Origin: Pyrenula massariospora
Lineage: Eukaryota; Ascomycota; Eurotiomycetes; Pyrenulales; Pyrenulaceae
Assembly (NCBI GenBank): GCA_021030905.1
Contig: JAGFMI010000004.1
Span: 248,001-312,000, forward strand
DNA: 64,000 nucleotides
Reading direction: 5' to 3'
A model generated the notes under the pieces. The model ran no database searches and was not told where the DNA came from. It worked only from the letters and a program-made list of their open reading frames with translations. The number at the start of each line of letters is the position of its first letter. Position 1 is the stretch's first letter. This document shows positions 1-10,091 of this stretch, piece after piece. The position numbers were made by a program, and so were the translations under genes.

Positions 1-569
1 TACGCAGTATTTGTGCATGAGAAGACCGAGCGGGCCGCAGCCTGCAACTTGGGGGCACTTACAAACGCTGATTGATTTAATAGATGACTGGGGGGATAGA
101 GAGGGGGAGGTCAGACTATTCTGGGGAGATAAAGGCGATGGAGGGAGAGGGGTTGGGATCAGACATGCCGGAACGTGCAGCAAAAAAGAGCTGGTCTCTG
201 ATATTACTTTAGGAGTGCTGTATGAATGAAGGACGATATTGTTAGCGCTATGAAATGAGAAAATTTGTGTTTCAATCTGTACAAATTAGTGGATTATTAG
301 TACAGGATTACTCGGAAGACATACTTACCGAGCATAACAGCTGACTTAACCCAAAGACTAAGTTATAGGGTTGGGAACCTACAAATCCCATGTCGATGGT
401 GACTAGCTCTTAGGGAGAGCCCCCACGACCCCTACACGCGCGTGCATTAATAGAGAGAGAAACTGTAGAATACCAAGTTCCCAGTCTCTTAGATAACTCA
501 TTGACGTATGACACCATATCATGCTCTTCAATGCTATATGGTTATGGATTTTGCTCACAGTTATCGGAT

Positions 570-1469
570 CTAGAACCTCAAAATTCTGAGGTGTTTTACC
601 ACGATTGCATTGGAATAGATGCAAAGGCAGTCAATCCATAAGTATTGTAGACCAAGACCGCGTACAACAGTAATGGCATCTTGAAACGTCTTCGGCAAAA
701 CCGCCAAAGAGATACCTTGTAAGAGGGATGCGATCGTATCCATTGTTAGCACTAAAGGTCGGCTTTTTCCCCATCTGTGACTCAAGGTCGCATAGCACCC
801 AAATTTCCCTGCTGTGAGCTGCAGTCGTGGATCCACGGACCCGTCTCCTAGCCCAACATTGAGAAGTCTTGTCGGAATGGGAAAAGGTTCGAGCCCTGGG
901 CATAAGTCATGATACTTCGTGCAATTCCGTAGTCATTCCATTCCAAGGCTAATTTCTGGTTGAGCATTGACAGATTGACCGATGATGAGTTTCCGTCGCT
1001 GGAGAGCACTGTTCAAGGATCTGTCAGGCTCAATGTGTGGCGGTGGACCAAGGGTATAAAAATCGTTAGTTGAAATTTCAAACGATACATATGTGCACGG
1101 GATCTCTGGTTCCAATTCCAGTCCACCAAGAGGAAGTTCAAAGTCTATTATTTCTCTGACGAGGAAGAAACCAGTAATACCATTTTCAAATCGCGCGTAT
1201 CGCTCGTCCAGTTCAAGCTCCACATGTATAGCTACAAAGCCTGCACCGACATGGTTGCAGTCACTTTCATAGAGGATTTTGTCAGCCTCTTCGCTTGTTG
1301 ATGAAGACCTGGCAGCATTTTCTAAAGTCAGTGCTCCTTTGAGGAAGCTGCATAGCTGACAGCCCTCCTTAGCTAAAGCATTCAAAGCTGTGTAGGTTGG
1401 ATGATGGACAAAGATCGAAGTGTCTCTGCCAAACCATTGCCACAGTCCGAAACACACGTTGCAGAGCAT
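570..1469 (-). pseudogene. Decayed HET-domain (heterokaryon incompatibility) gene
   Basis: HET proteins control vegetative self/non-self recognition in filamentous ascomycetes. The relic begins with a Cys-rich lead typical of these genes (LCNVC at 1466 downwards, then KEGCQLCSFLKGAL) and carries the first half of the HET domain near 570-840 (YATLSHRWG, then LPKTFQDAI and YLWIDCLCI). Both parts are in one frame but are separated by an in-frame TGA at 933-935, where the family normally has a Trp codon between ISLGME and LRNCTKYHDLC. After WIDCLCI the text jumps straight to YSNA, so the roughly 25 residues usually lying between these motifs are gone, and the frame closes at 570 without the rest of the domain. 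A functional short protein is unlikely. Confident of the family, fairly confident that it is broken. Confidence 0.75.
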
Positions 1470-2293
1470 AACGAAGGAACTGACTTTGAGAACGAACCGA
1501 GAATATATGAGTAGAGGGTGTCGTGAAATAACATGAGTCGATCTTTGACGGTGCAAGATCTATTATGATTGCGCGAGCAACAGGAAGAGCATCCAGCCGT
1601 CAGACCAGCCACACTCACAACCAATCAATTGCGTTCTCCGATTGTTTGTTCACCTGTGAAGCTGGAAGGCCCAACAGCACCCTCATAGAGAGGTGACCGA
1701 GCCACAGCCTGACGGGCCAAGGAACAGGCACACCCGAGGACCTGTCGGGCTCCTAACACTACTAGCCGTTTACATCGCATCGATACTTCTATATTAACTA
1801 TTCACCTGTCATATCCTGTCCCGTCCTGCGTTCGGCTCAATATCTGGACAACAAGGTGTCTTCCTCATTTCACGCGGCTCGATTTGTATCTAGCCTCTGG
1901 ATCGACAAGCGATGATCCAGCCACTATGTAAGTTGGGTTTTGCTTTTTTGTCACCTATCCAAGCCCAATGGCGCTGTCTGAGTCTGATCCAGATATGCAC
2001 AGTGCAATGGCTAGTGCTGACATTGAACGCATTTGAGCCTGACTTCCGCATGTAAATGTACCGAAATCAGCTCGAAACGAACGGCGACTCGACGCCTGAC
2101 TGTTTCCGTCATTCCAGGCAACCCCGAAGCGACTCCTTAGGTAGCCAAGAGCTTCTATCTATGTAAGGTAGTCTTGCCATAACAATTCCTGCAACCCAAA
2201 AAGGGCAGTGCATCATTAGCTACCCGTGTCCCTTCATTTATTATGGTACATAGATTACTATCGTGAGGCGCATATTCTAGCGGATCGACATAT
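1470..2293. other. Gene-free stretch
   Basis: This lies between the decayed HET gene and the 3' end of the FAD monooxygenase. No reading frame with recognisable protein similarity was seen on either strand, and no repeats or RNA gene. Confidence 0.5.
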
Positions 2294-3727
2294 CTATGAG
2301 CTCTTTATTGCTTCTTGGTCGTGCAAATCACGCCGATATACGGACGCCTCGACGGACGGTAGAGGTGGCAAATCCGGAATATCCAGGTCAGAGTTCCTCA
2401 TTATCTTCCGCGCGTCATGCCCGAAAAGCCAATCTCTTCGTTCTGAGTCGGCCCAGAATATTGGATTGCTTTTGTTGTCATGCCTCATCATCTCATCCCG
2501 TTTCTCCTTCTCCCCGCCGTCATATAAGTGCAACCATTCCTGTAAAACTCTTGTATTCTTTGCCACATACGCTGCCCTAGGCAATCTCTGTTCTTGGTAA
2601 GCCTGAAGAGCTTCGGGGATACCATCGAATTGCGCTAGTGCAGCCTGTAACGTTGCAGCATCTTCGGTGGCTTGAGCTGCGCCTTGTGCCATATATGGCA
2701 TCATTGGATCGCATGCGTCCTGTTCGTAAGGATTAGTTGAGTTATACATTTTCCTTGGGTCCAGACACTTACCCCCAACAATACAACTTTGCCGCTTGGA
2801 TGCACCCACCGTTGTAATTGGTCGAAGTCGGCTAGCTTCCACTTCAGGTACGTGCCTGTAAGGCTGCAAAGCTTTCGGACAGGCTCGCACCACTCAGAGA
2901 AGCGTTTCACGAGCTCTGTATTGTCGGCTTGTGATTTCCACTCGTCCTGACCAACCGGCTTTCCCACATCCGTTGCGTGAGTAATGTCGATTATGATATT
3001 ATACAGTTCTCCTTCTCGCAGCGGATAACCAACAGCATGTGCTTCAGGCCCCATCCAATGTGTTGCCCAAGGTTCCGTCACAAGATGTCTTGTACTAGGG
3101 TCTTCCAAAAGCGGCTTCGCTGGTACGAGAATCCGATAAGCGACATCTCCCGTGTCGACGGGCTCAATCGGCATGCCATTAATGGCGTTCCTCACGGAAG
3201 ACTTGATGCCGTCTGCACACACGATGAGATCCGCCGATATCCATTCCCCATCTGCTATCTTCAGCGACGGTTTGTCAAAGTCGTACTCAGCAACCTTGCA
3301 GCCCGTCATGATGGAAATATTGCTCCGCTGGCGGGCGGCATTGAGCAAGGCATTGATTAAGTCCGCACGATGGATGAAGTAATACGGCGCACCGTACCTG
3401 CTTTCAACACTAGAGAATGGGACATCGAGGAGCTTATTATTTTTCCAGTCAACAAAGCGGTTGCCAAGAGATACCTCCTTCTTGATCCCTGTGAAGTCAA
3501 ACCCCCAGGAAAGACTCAATCGCGATGAGTTAGGAGGAACTCGAATGCCAGCTCCGACCTAAAAAGTGTCAGTCAAGCATGGTGACCATTACCTATGGAA
3601 AGCGCACCTCGAGAAACTCTCTGACGGATTCAAGAATCGTCACTGTATGGCCGTGTGCAGCGAGCGCAAGAGCCGTCTGTAGGCCACCAATACCTGCTCC
3701 CACTATTAGCACGTCGATGCTGCGCAT
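2294..3727 (-). CDS. FAD-dependent monooxygenase (salicylate hydroxylase-like)
   Basis: A class A flavoprotein monooxygenase that would use NAD(P)H and O2 to hydroxylate an aromatic or similar small molecule; substrate unknown. Three exons, 3727-3608, 3558-2773 and 2719-2294, separated by GT-AG introns of 49 and 53 nt, give 443 residues, the usual size. The N-terminus MRSIDVLIVGAGIGGLQ holds the dinucleotide-binding GxGxxG; the middle holds the DG motif (CADGIKSSVR); the third exon completes the FAD ribityl motif, reading G-DACDPMMPYMAQGAA across the second splice. The start is the only ATG directly before the Rossmann strand. The gene is divergent from the AAA ATPase at 4157, with 429 bp between. 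No membrane segment is visible. It resembles enzymes of secondary or aromatic catabolism, but nothing nearby fixes the pathway. Confidence 0.88.
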
Positions 3728-4156
3728 TTCTTGAAGCTATGACTTTCATGTCACTTGAGGTATGCCTTACTTTTTTTTCTACAAGAGGTAGTCGTGGTAG
3801 TCTGGTGCTGTCTCCAACTCGGTATCTCCGCATGAGTCTCCGCTCCTTGTTCTCGCCTTGTTTGGCAAAGAGCTTTCAGAAATTTCGGAACTAGCCATCT
3901 AGCACCCAACCAAGCGATATAATCCCCGACCTCCAACGACTTTCAAAATGCATGCATTCATTGACCTCCCTGCTTGAGAGATATTGGAAGGTAAGCCGAG
4001 GTCTTGGCGCATCCTGCGACTCGAGTCTCCAAGTTAGGTTATGAATGTCACAATTTAGCGAGGTTTGAAGTCACGCACCACCATGAACGGACCGAGACGG
4101 TAAGTCGCTTGTCAGTTTCGAAGGGTGTGGCTCTGTGCTGCTAAGCGCATTTCAGT
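3728..4156. promoter_or_regulatory. Divergent promoter region of monooxygenase and AAA ATPase
   Basis: 429 bp separate the two divergent start codons. Both promoters must lie here, but I see no specific binding motif I would defend. Confidence 0.4.
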
Positions 4157-6006
4157 ATGAGAAAGCAAGTCGCCAACAATGTGCTCACCATAGCCCGAGC
4201 CAAGAATGCGACTACCAGTGTTCTCTGTCTATCGCGAGGACTACCTTTTGTCGATGTCAAACGACGACATGGCCGGTCATGTTGTCGACTTTTTTCGACC
4301 ACTCCAATTCGACAGAATGGGAGCAATGATTTGCGTCGACAAGATCCGCACCCACACGTTATGAAAGAATTCCAAGAGCTACTCTTGAAGAATCCCTGGT
4401 TCCCAGAAGCCAGCATTCATGACATTTTGCGTAAATGGTATTCTGAGCATGTTGTGATTCGCACACTAGGGTCGACCGGCCTTTTAGAGTTCGCAAAAGC
4501 TGGTCACGCTATCGCAGCTTTTGACACGGGCCACCTTGGGTATGGATCTCGTGACTACAAAATCGACACGAGTCTGAACGACAGAGGTGGGACACTTGGG
4601 ACCAACGTCGAATTTGCCCGCATCAATTATTCATGGGGTGATCGGAACTTTCCTGTATATCTGGCAAAGTTCTGGACAACTTCCGACTACCACGTCAGCG
4701 CCTACTACATAATTCTCCCTCGTGATGGGAGGGATTTGGTGGACGGCCAGTCACGCTTTGCAGACAAGCTTATTTCCGCCGCTGCTCAGCATGATCGCAA
4801 GGTCGAGGAAGAGATATGGGTATACGACAGAGGACGATGGGAAAGGAATGAAAAGCTTTGGAAGGCCGTCCAATCTAGCTCTTGGGATAAGGTGATTATG
4901 AACAGCGAGCTGAAGAAGGAGCTCCTGGGGGATATTGAAAGCTTCTTCGACCGGAAAGACGGCTACGCAGCATTTGCAGTACCTTGGAAGGTAAGCAGAC
5001 GATCTCTTAACCAGAGAACTACAGTATCTGCCTTTTAATTAAAATCTGACCGGGCGCCCTGGCAACCTGTCAGGTTTGTATCTATTTCTATACCTAGCAT
5101 GGATCTTTTACTCTTTTTCTGGGGAAGAAGCCGGCCAGTCCAATATCTGCTAACAGCAACCACTCTGAAACAGCGTGGCATCATTCTCCACGGCCTCCCC
5201 GGAAACGGCAAAACAATCTCGATCAAAGCTTTAATGCGCTCTCTCTACTCCCGCCAACCTCCGGTCCCTACCCTATACGTCAAATCACTAAGCAAAAGCT
5301 CCGACCAAGACGACATCCGGTCAATCTTCGAAAAGGCTCGCGAGACATCTCCATGCCTCCTTGTCCTCGAAGACATCGACAGCTTAGTATGCGACAACCT
5401 CAAGAGCTTCTTCCTCAACGAAGTCGACGGCCTCGAGAGTAACGACGGCATCATGATGATCGGAAGCACAAACTACCTCGACAGACTGGACCCGGGCATT
5501 TCCAAACGCCCGAGTCGGTTTGACCGCAAATACCACTTTGCGCTCCCGGCAATGGCAGAGCGGGTGCAGTATTGCGAATACTGGAGGTGAGCTGCCGCCC
5601 ATATATCAACATGCTTTATCGTGCTGACGCCCTGTACAGGTCCAAGATCTCTAATTCCTCATCACTCCACCTCCCCGACGGATTCGCCTCCGCGGTCGCC
5701 AACATCACCGACGGTTTCAGCTTCGCCTACCTGCAAGAAGCCTTCATCTCGGCCCTGCTCTCCATAGTCCAGTCCCAACGAACGTCTCCCCCTCCGGCCG
5801 ATCCGTCATCCACCTCTACAATAACCAAGTCGGATGAGAGCCTGGAAGCCAACGCGGCGTGGCAGGCTATCCGGAAGCAGATCGAGACGCTGAGGAGGGA
5901 GATGAAGGACAGCCGGAAGAGCGTGGAGGATGCGGGGAAGAATAGCGTGGTGAGCGAGCCGCGGTCTGGGGCGGGTGTTTCGGCGGGATTTGGATTGGGG
6001 AGATGA
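4157..6006 (+). CDS. BCS1-like AAA+ ATPase, probably mitochondrial
   Basis: Exons 4157-4990, 5174-5586 and 5640-6006 give 537 residues. The AAA module is clear: Walker A GLPGNGKT just after the first splice (VPWK-RGIILHG), Walker B CLLVLEDIDSL, and a second region of homology with GSTNYLDRLDPGISKRPSRF. This is the BCS1-related branch, whose best known member translocates folded Rieske protein across the inner mitochondrial membrane. The first 50 residues are rich in Arg, Ser and Thr with no acidic residue until about residue 33, and contain RLFSTTPIRQ, a typical matrix-processing context. The pre-AAA region (about 90-220) is not an obvious BCS1_N domain and I see no clear transmembrane helix, so the bcs1 name itself is not justified. 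The C-terminus is Pro/Ser-rich then helical and charged. The first intron is long (183 nt). Confidence 0.82.
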
Positions 6007-6347
6007 GCGGGAATGTATAGTATATATTTGCGTTCTGAGAAATGGGTCGCTGTGGGTTATTGGCGTTTGCTGGGGCAGAGAGGATGACAGATCTGCATTT
6101 CAAGATACCCCACTCTTATTGGATAGAGAATGTTCTCCACTGATTTAGTATAGACTAGATAGACTCCCTGCTTCGAAAGAATTTGTATCATATAATAACC
6201 CGAAATTACCAACCACAAAGAAAAAACGTGAAAGAAGCTCTCTGTAAAACCTGTACATACATATCCCCATCATCCATTTCATCCTCCAACTCAACTCCGC
6301 GCTTCAATCACCAAACCCCAACCCACAGCCTACCCGCTCACCTAACA

Positions 6348-7605
6348 CTAATACTGCATCCGCGCCCTCATCGCCCCATACTCCCTCTGCGTGATCGGCG
6401 CATACCTCGGCGCCTTCCCCTCCCCAACACACCCCGGCAAGCACTCGACCACGCAATCCGGATCCGTCGTCACAAAGTACGGCATCGAGTAGCGCTCCCG
6501 CGTCAGCCTCTCTTCGCCCTCGAACCGGTCTGCCAGGGGCGGGAGGGTTACGCGGTGGGATGTGGAGCGGAGTTTATCTGCATTTTGGGTTAGTTGAAAG
6601 TCTTGGGAGAGAGGGGGGGGGGAGGGAAGAAGACGCACCATTACTCCACCGCATAAGCAAGTCCCCAACATTCATCACCACCGCGCCCTCCACCGGCGCC
6701 ACCGGCACAAACATCCCAGCCTGCGTCGGGCTCTCGACCTCCAACCCCCCGCACTCATCCTGAAACAACAGCGTGATCGTGCTCCAATCTGTATGCGCGG
6801 GCATGCGCGCCGCAGCGCCGCTCTCAAGCACGGCGGCGGGGAGCGGCGGGTAGTGCAGCAGGCGGAGCTGGTTGTAGTGGCCGGAGTGGAGGGCGAGGAG
6901 GTGGTCTTCGGATGGGAGGGAGAGGCCGAGGGCGAGGGCGCGGAGGCAGGGGGCGGCGAGGGCGGTGAAGAGGGTGTGGTAGAGGGTGGTGGTGAAGGGT
7001 TCGAAGGGAGGGAGGAGGTCGGGGGGTGGGAAGATGTTGGGTTGGGTGGGGTTGTGGGGGCTGCCGATTTCGTAGGATTCCTGTGGTTTTGAGGGGGGTG
7101 TTGGTTGGGGGGTGGATGGGGAGGTTTGGTGGGAGGGAGGGGTGGAGAGATGAGGGGAGGGATGGTGTTATCGTCGCAGGGTGGAGGAAGAATATGAGCA
7201 GACTTGGAGTATCGGTGTTGGATTAAAGACATGTCATTGGCGTACCTTGCAATCTACCACCTCTCTAAGCTTCTCAACCTGTTCTTGATCATCCTTCTCG
7301 CTCAACGCAGCGCTCACTTTCTCCAGCCCAGGCCAGCTATATCCGCGGTGATGAGCCCAGCCGGGTGGGTGGGGCGCTTTCTTCTTATCTTCCATGGGTA
7401 GATCGAAGAACGATTTGCTGATGGCGAAAGCCTCGTCAAGAAGAGATTGCGGGACGCCATGGTTTTTGATGTAGACGAAGCCCCAGGTTTGACAAGCCGT
7501 TACCAGGGACTTCGCGATGGACAGGCGTTCTGAGGGTGAGCTGGTAGGCTTGAAACTGGCGAAGTCGACCACTGGAATAGAAGGGTCGGAGTCGTAGTCG
7601 CCCAT
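6348..7605 (-). CDS. 2-oxoglutarate/Fe(II) dioxygenase (isopenicillin N synthase-like)
   Basis: Non-haem iron dioxygenase of the DIOX_N plus 2OG-FeII_Oxy type, acting on an unknown small molecule. Exons 7605-7246, 7080-6639 and 6577-6348 give 343 residues, normal for the family. Residues 10-120 are the DIOX_N part (IPVVDFASF, WGFVYIKNHGVP, FFDLPMEDKKK). The iron ligands are His216 and Asp218 in PAHTDW and His275 in STSHRV; Arg296 and Ser298 in RERYSMP would bind 2-oxoglutarate. All catalytic residues are present, so it should be active. The second exon is strikingly GC-rich and the first intron is long at 165 nt; both splices keep the reading frame (DCK-ESYEIGS and RWSN-DKLRS). It lies tail to tail with the AAA ATPase. 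Confidence 0.87.
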
Positions 7606-8348
7606 CTTGTTAAAAACTGGACTCTTATGAAATTATCCAGGATGCTATGGACACAGTAGTAACTATCTGCGTTGGTACAGCTTGAATCAGATCGCCGGAG
7701 TCCCTCGAATTCACACGATTTAAAGAAAGTTAATGTCTTATCCTGTCAGCGGGTTTCGCTGGGACGAGTCTGGAATCCCAGTAAGTGACTTGGATTATGA
7801 TATAATTATGCAGGATCGCCTTCGTCCAATCAGCGACCCTGCATTGTCCAAAAGAAAAATGCCGATAAATCTAAATGTTCACACTCGTTGAGGATCAAAG
7901 TGGAGCGGAATCATGCTGTGCTCCGAGACGTATTACGAAAATACGTATTGCCGGATATTGTATTCGGAAGATGTGTAGCAAATATCGATTTCAGGATTCT
8001 CTAGCCCTACGATTCTCCTGAACAAAGTTGTGATAAGACTTATATTCTTACTCGCAGCTATAGATACATGTGCTCTGGAGGCATGTTATGTTTTAAGAGC
8101 TACTGTTTAGCGAACCCGATCGCTCTTTCTTCTTTGAAATCATTCTTACTGTAGACTCGGAGCACGCGGATTGCTACCGCTTTGCGGAAAGCTTCACCCG
8201 TCGAGGAGGAGAGCATCGAAGAGATTTTTCCTTGTCGGGTTGCGGAGATCTGCCTCTGTTGAGATTTGAGTCTTCTAATGCATCGATAGGTTGGAACTCT
8301 TCAGTCGGTTCGTTCGACTTCCTCCGTTCCCGGTGTGATTGGTACCTC
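7606..8348. other. Gene-free stretch
   Basis: 743 bp between the dioxygenase start and the 3' end of the HET gene. It should hold the dioxygenase promoter. No gene, repeat or clear motif was recognised. Confidence 0.5.
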
Positions 8349-10091
8349 TCATTCTGGTAACATGCACATGCTTAGTACCACCAAAGCAAGGCCACTCAAC
8401 CGGACTTTGCAAGGATCCTCGCGGCCGATACATTGCAGCGTCTTCCTATCCTCATAACCGCACATTCGAGACAGTTTTGTACGGTTCGCAAAGTAGTCAA
8501 ACAATGTCCGGGCTGCATCGCTCTGTACGAGATCGTGCCTGATTCCTATTCCGACAAAAAAAGTCTCGTATTGCTGTTTCACGCGGAGTAGATCCTTGAT
8601 GCGAGAATGGTGGTTTGGTGTTGGGATTCGGCGGTAAATAGCCCCAGCACCGCAGCCATGTAGCGCATAGAACATATCTCCTGTTTTGGCAGCGGAAGAC
8701 GTCAGGATCTCTGCTTTCAAATGCTTGATTTGAAGTCTCGACAACGAGTGGTTGCCGTATTTTGGTTCTGTGACCTGATCTCGGTATGTGAGCCTGCCTA
8801 GCTGGTGGAGCTCGTCCAAGGAAAGTATGCTATAGTTTTCGAAATATGACTTCTGGTCCACACTACAGCGCTCCTTCACCCACGAGAGACACTGTTCAGG
8901 CGTCAGTGCAAGGATCTTCTGCAGCGACGAGCAGAAGGTGATTGAGTTCTTGCAGGTAGACATCGGCGTGCAGAACAGTAGGACGTCGAAGAAAAGCTCT
9001 TCTATATCGCAGGTATAATCGAAGACTAAGTCACGGTCGGCCCTGAATGACGTTTTCTTACCCAGCAGCGCATATACTCGGTCCCGAATCTCAGTACACT
9101 GTAACTGTCCGAAAGCCTCCAATAGTAAATGTAAAGACCAGCCGGAAAACTTGCGGTCGTCAGAGCGATATCTTTGTAGATCGTTGAATGAGTTTGGAAG
9201 ATGCGTCACAATCGTCTTGGGGTTCTCCAGGAGGTAAAATGATCTCTGTTCCTCGATCAAATCGATGGCCGGCTTGATAGCGCCCCACGGCATGTGCTTG
9301 TCTCCACAATGCAGCTTCACATCTTGTGCAAGCGCTACTTCAGGAACAATCCACAATCTTTGCCAATAAATTCGATTTTGTAGCGCTGCTAAAGCCTCAA
9401 ACCGTTCAGCGATTAGTTCTGACTGCCTAGCCTCCCACTTTCTGTAGGCCTCCGCGTTGGGGTGGGAGGGGATGTCGATGGTAGTTACCCTACTGAAATC
9501 ACTTCCGAGATCTTCGTCGGGAGTGTCGGTCGCGGCAGAGATTTTCCTAGATTCGGTTTGTTGACTGCTGCAAGTGTTAAATGAATACCCTCTCAGAATC
9601 CCTGTTGAACGAATATTAAGCAACTTGTCGTCCTCATTCCGGCCTAATTGAAGTGCATTGCAAAAGTCAAAGGCCAGGTCGCTCCCTCCAGCTGCCGGGC
9701 CAAGCCAGCTCAATACTTGATCAGCCTGTCTGAAAATCTTCCGCATGATGGCAACTTGCTGGTTACGCTCTCTGGCATCGCTCTGGTTGATACAGACAGC
9801 GTCTGCCCAGAGTACTCGTGAAATACTTGCAGAACGCAAGGTCTTCAGGAATACGAATAAGTTTTGCTGTATCCGGTGTCCTCGGCCGTTCACTTCGATG
9901 AACGAATACTGTCCAGGAACGCCCCATTCGTAAGAGACGGCTTCGTAGCTCTGAGTGTTAGGCGATTGATCTAGTAGGTGATGTGAGAGGTCGCATCTGA
10001 TTGCCTCATCACGGGATCCTGGCAGCAACCGGAGGAGCCTTATTTCTCGGGGATCGTTCAAGGGGGTGTAAACGTAGTCCCTCAGGTCCAT
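8349..10091 (-). CDS. HET-domain protein (heterokaryon incompatibility, HET-6-like)
   Basis: A single uninterrupted frame of 580 residues. The HET domain opens at about residue 50 with YEAVSYEWGVPG and continues through VLWADAVCINQSD, ERNQQVAIMRKIF and QADQVLSWLG, the canonical order of HET motifs. The C-terminal part has YRSDDRKFSGWSLH and IRDRVYALLG, as in the HET-6/OR group. Such proteins trigger growth arrest or cell death when incompatible hyphae fuse. Unlike the relic at the left end this copy shows no break. The C-terminus is non-conserved and Cys-containing. The start is the first ATG (MDLRDYVYTPLNDPREIRLL), matching the usual short lead ahead of the domain. Confidence 0.88.
   Translation of the reverse strand: MDLRDYVYTPLNDPREIRLLRLLPGSRDEAIRCDLSHHLLDQSPNTQSYEAVSYEWGVPGQYSFIEVNGRGHRIQQNLFVFLKTLRSASISRVLWADAVCINQSDARERNQQVAIMRKIFRQADQVLSWLGPAAGGSDLAFDFCNALQLGRNEDDKLLNIRSTGILRGYSFNTCSSQQTESRKISAATDTPDEDLGSDFSRVTTIDIPSHPNAEAYRKWEARQSELIAERFEALAALQNRIYWQRLWIVPEVALAQDVKLHCGDKHMPWGAIKPAIDLIEEQRSFYLLENPKTIVTHLPNSFNDLQRYRSDDRKFSGWSLHLLLEAFGQLQCTEIRDRVYALLGKKTSFRADRDLVFDYTCDIEELFFDVLLFCTPMSTCKNSITFCSSLQKILALTPEQCLSWVKERCSVDQKSYFENYSILSLDELHQLGRLTYRDQVTEPKYGNHSLSRLQIKHLKAEILTSSAAKTGDMFYALHGCGAGAIYRRIPTPNHHSRIKDLLRVKQQYETFFVGIGIRHDLVQSDAARTLFDYFANRTKLSRMCGYEDRKTLQCIGREDPCKVRLSGLALVVLSMCMLPE

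Noticed and set aside
886-896. GGTTCGAGCCC, a match to the tRNA B box
   Set aside because: It lies inside the HET frame, no A box or cloverleaf can be formed around it, and flanking bases do not pair as a T arm.
6793-7092. Gly/Glu-rich 99-codon plus-strand frame
   Set aside because: It is the complement of the GC-rich second exon of the dioxygenase, whose iron ligands are read on the minus strand.
2294-7605. Monooxygenase, AAA ATPase and dioxygenase as a second biosynthetic cluster
   Set aside because: Two oxidative enzymes are close, but no backbone synthase, transporter or regulator accompanies them.
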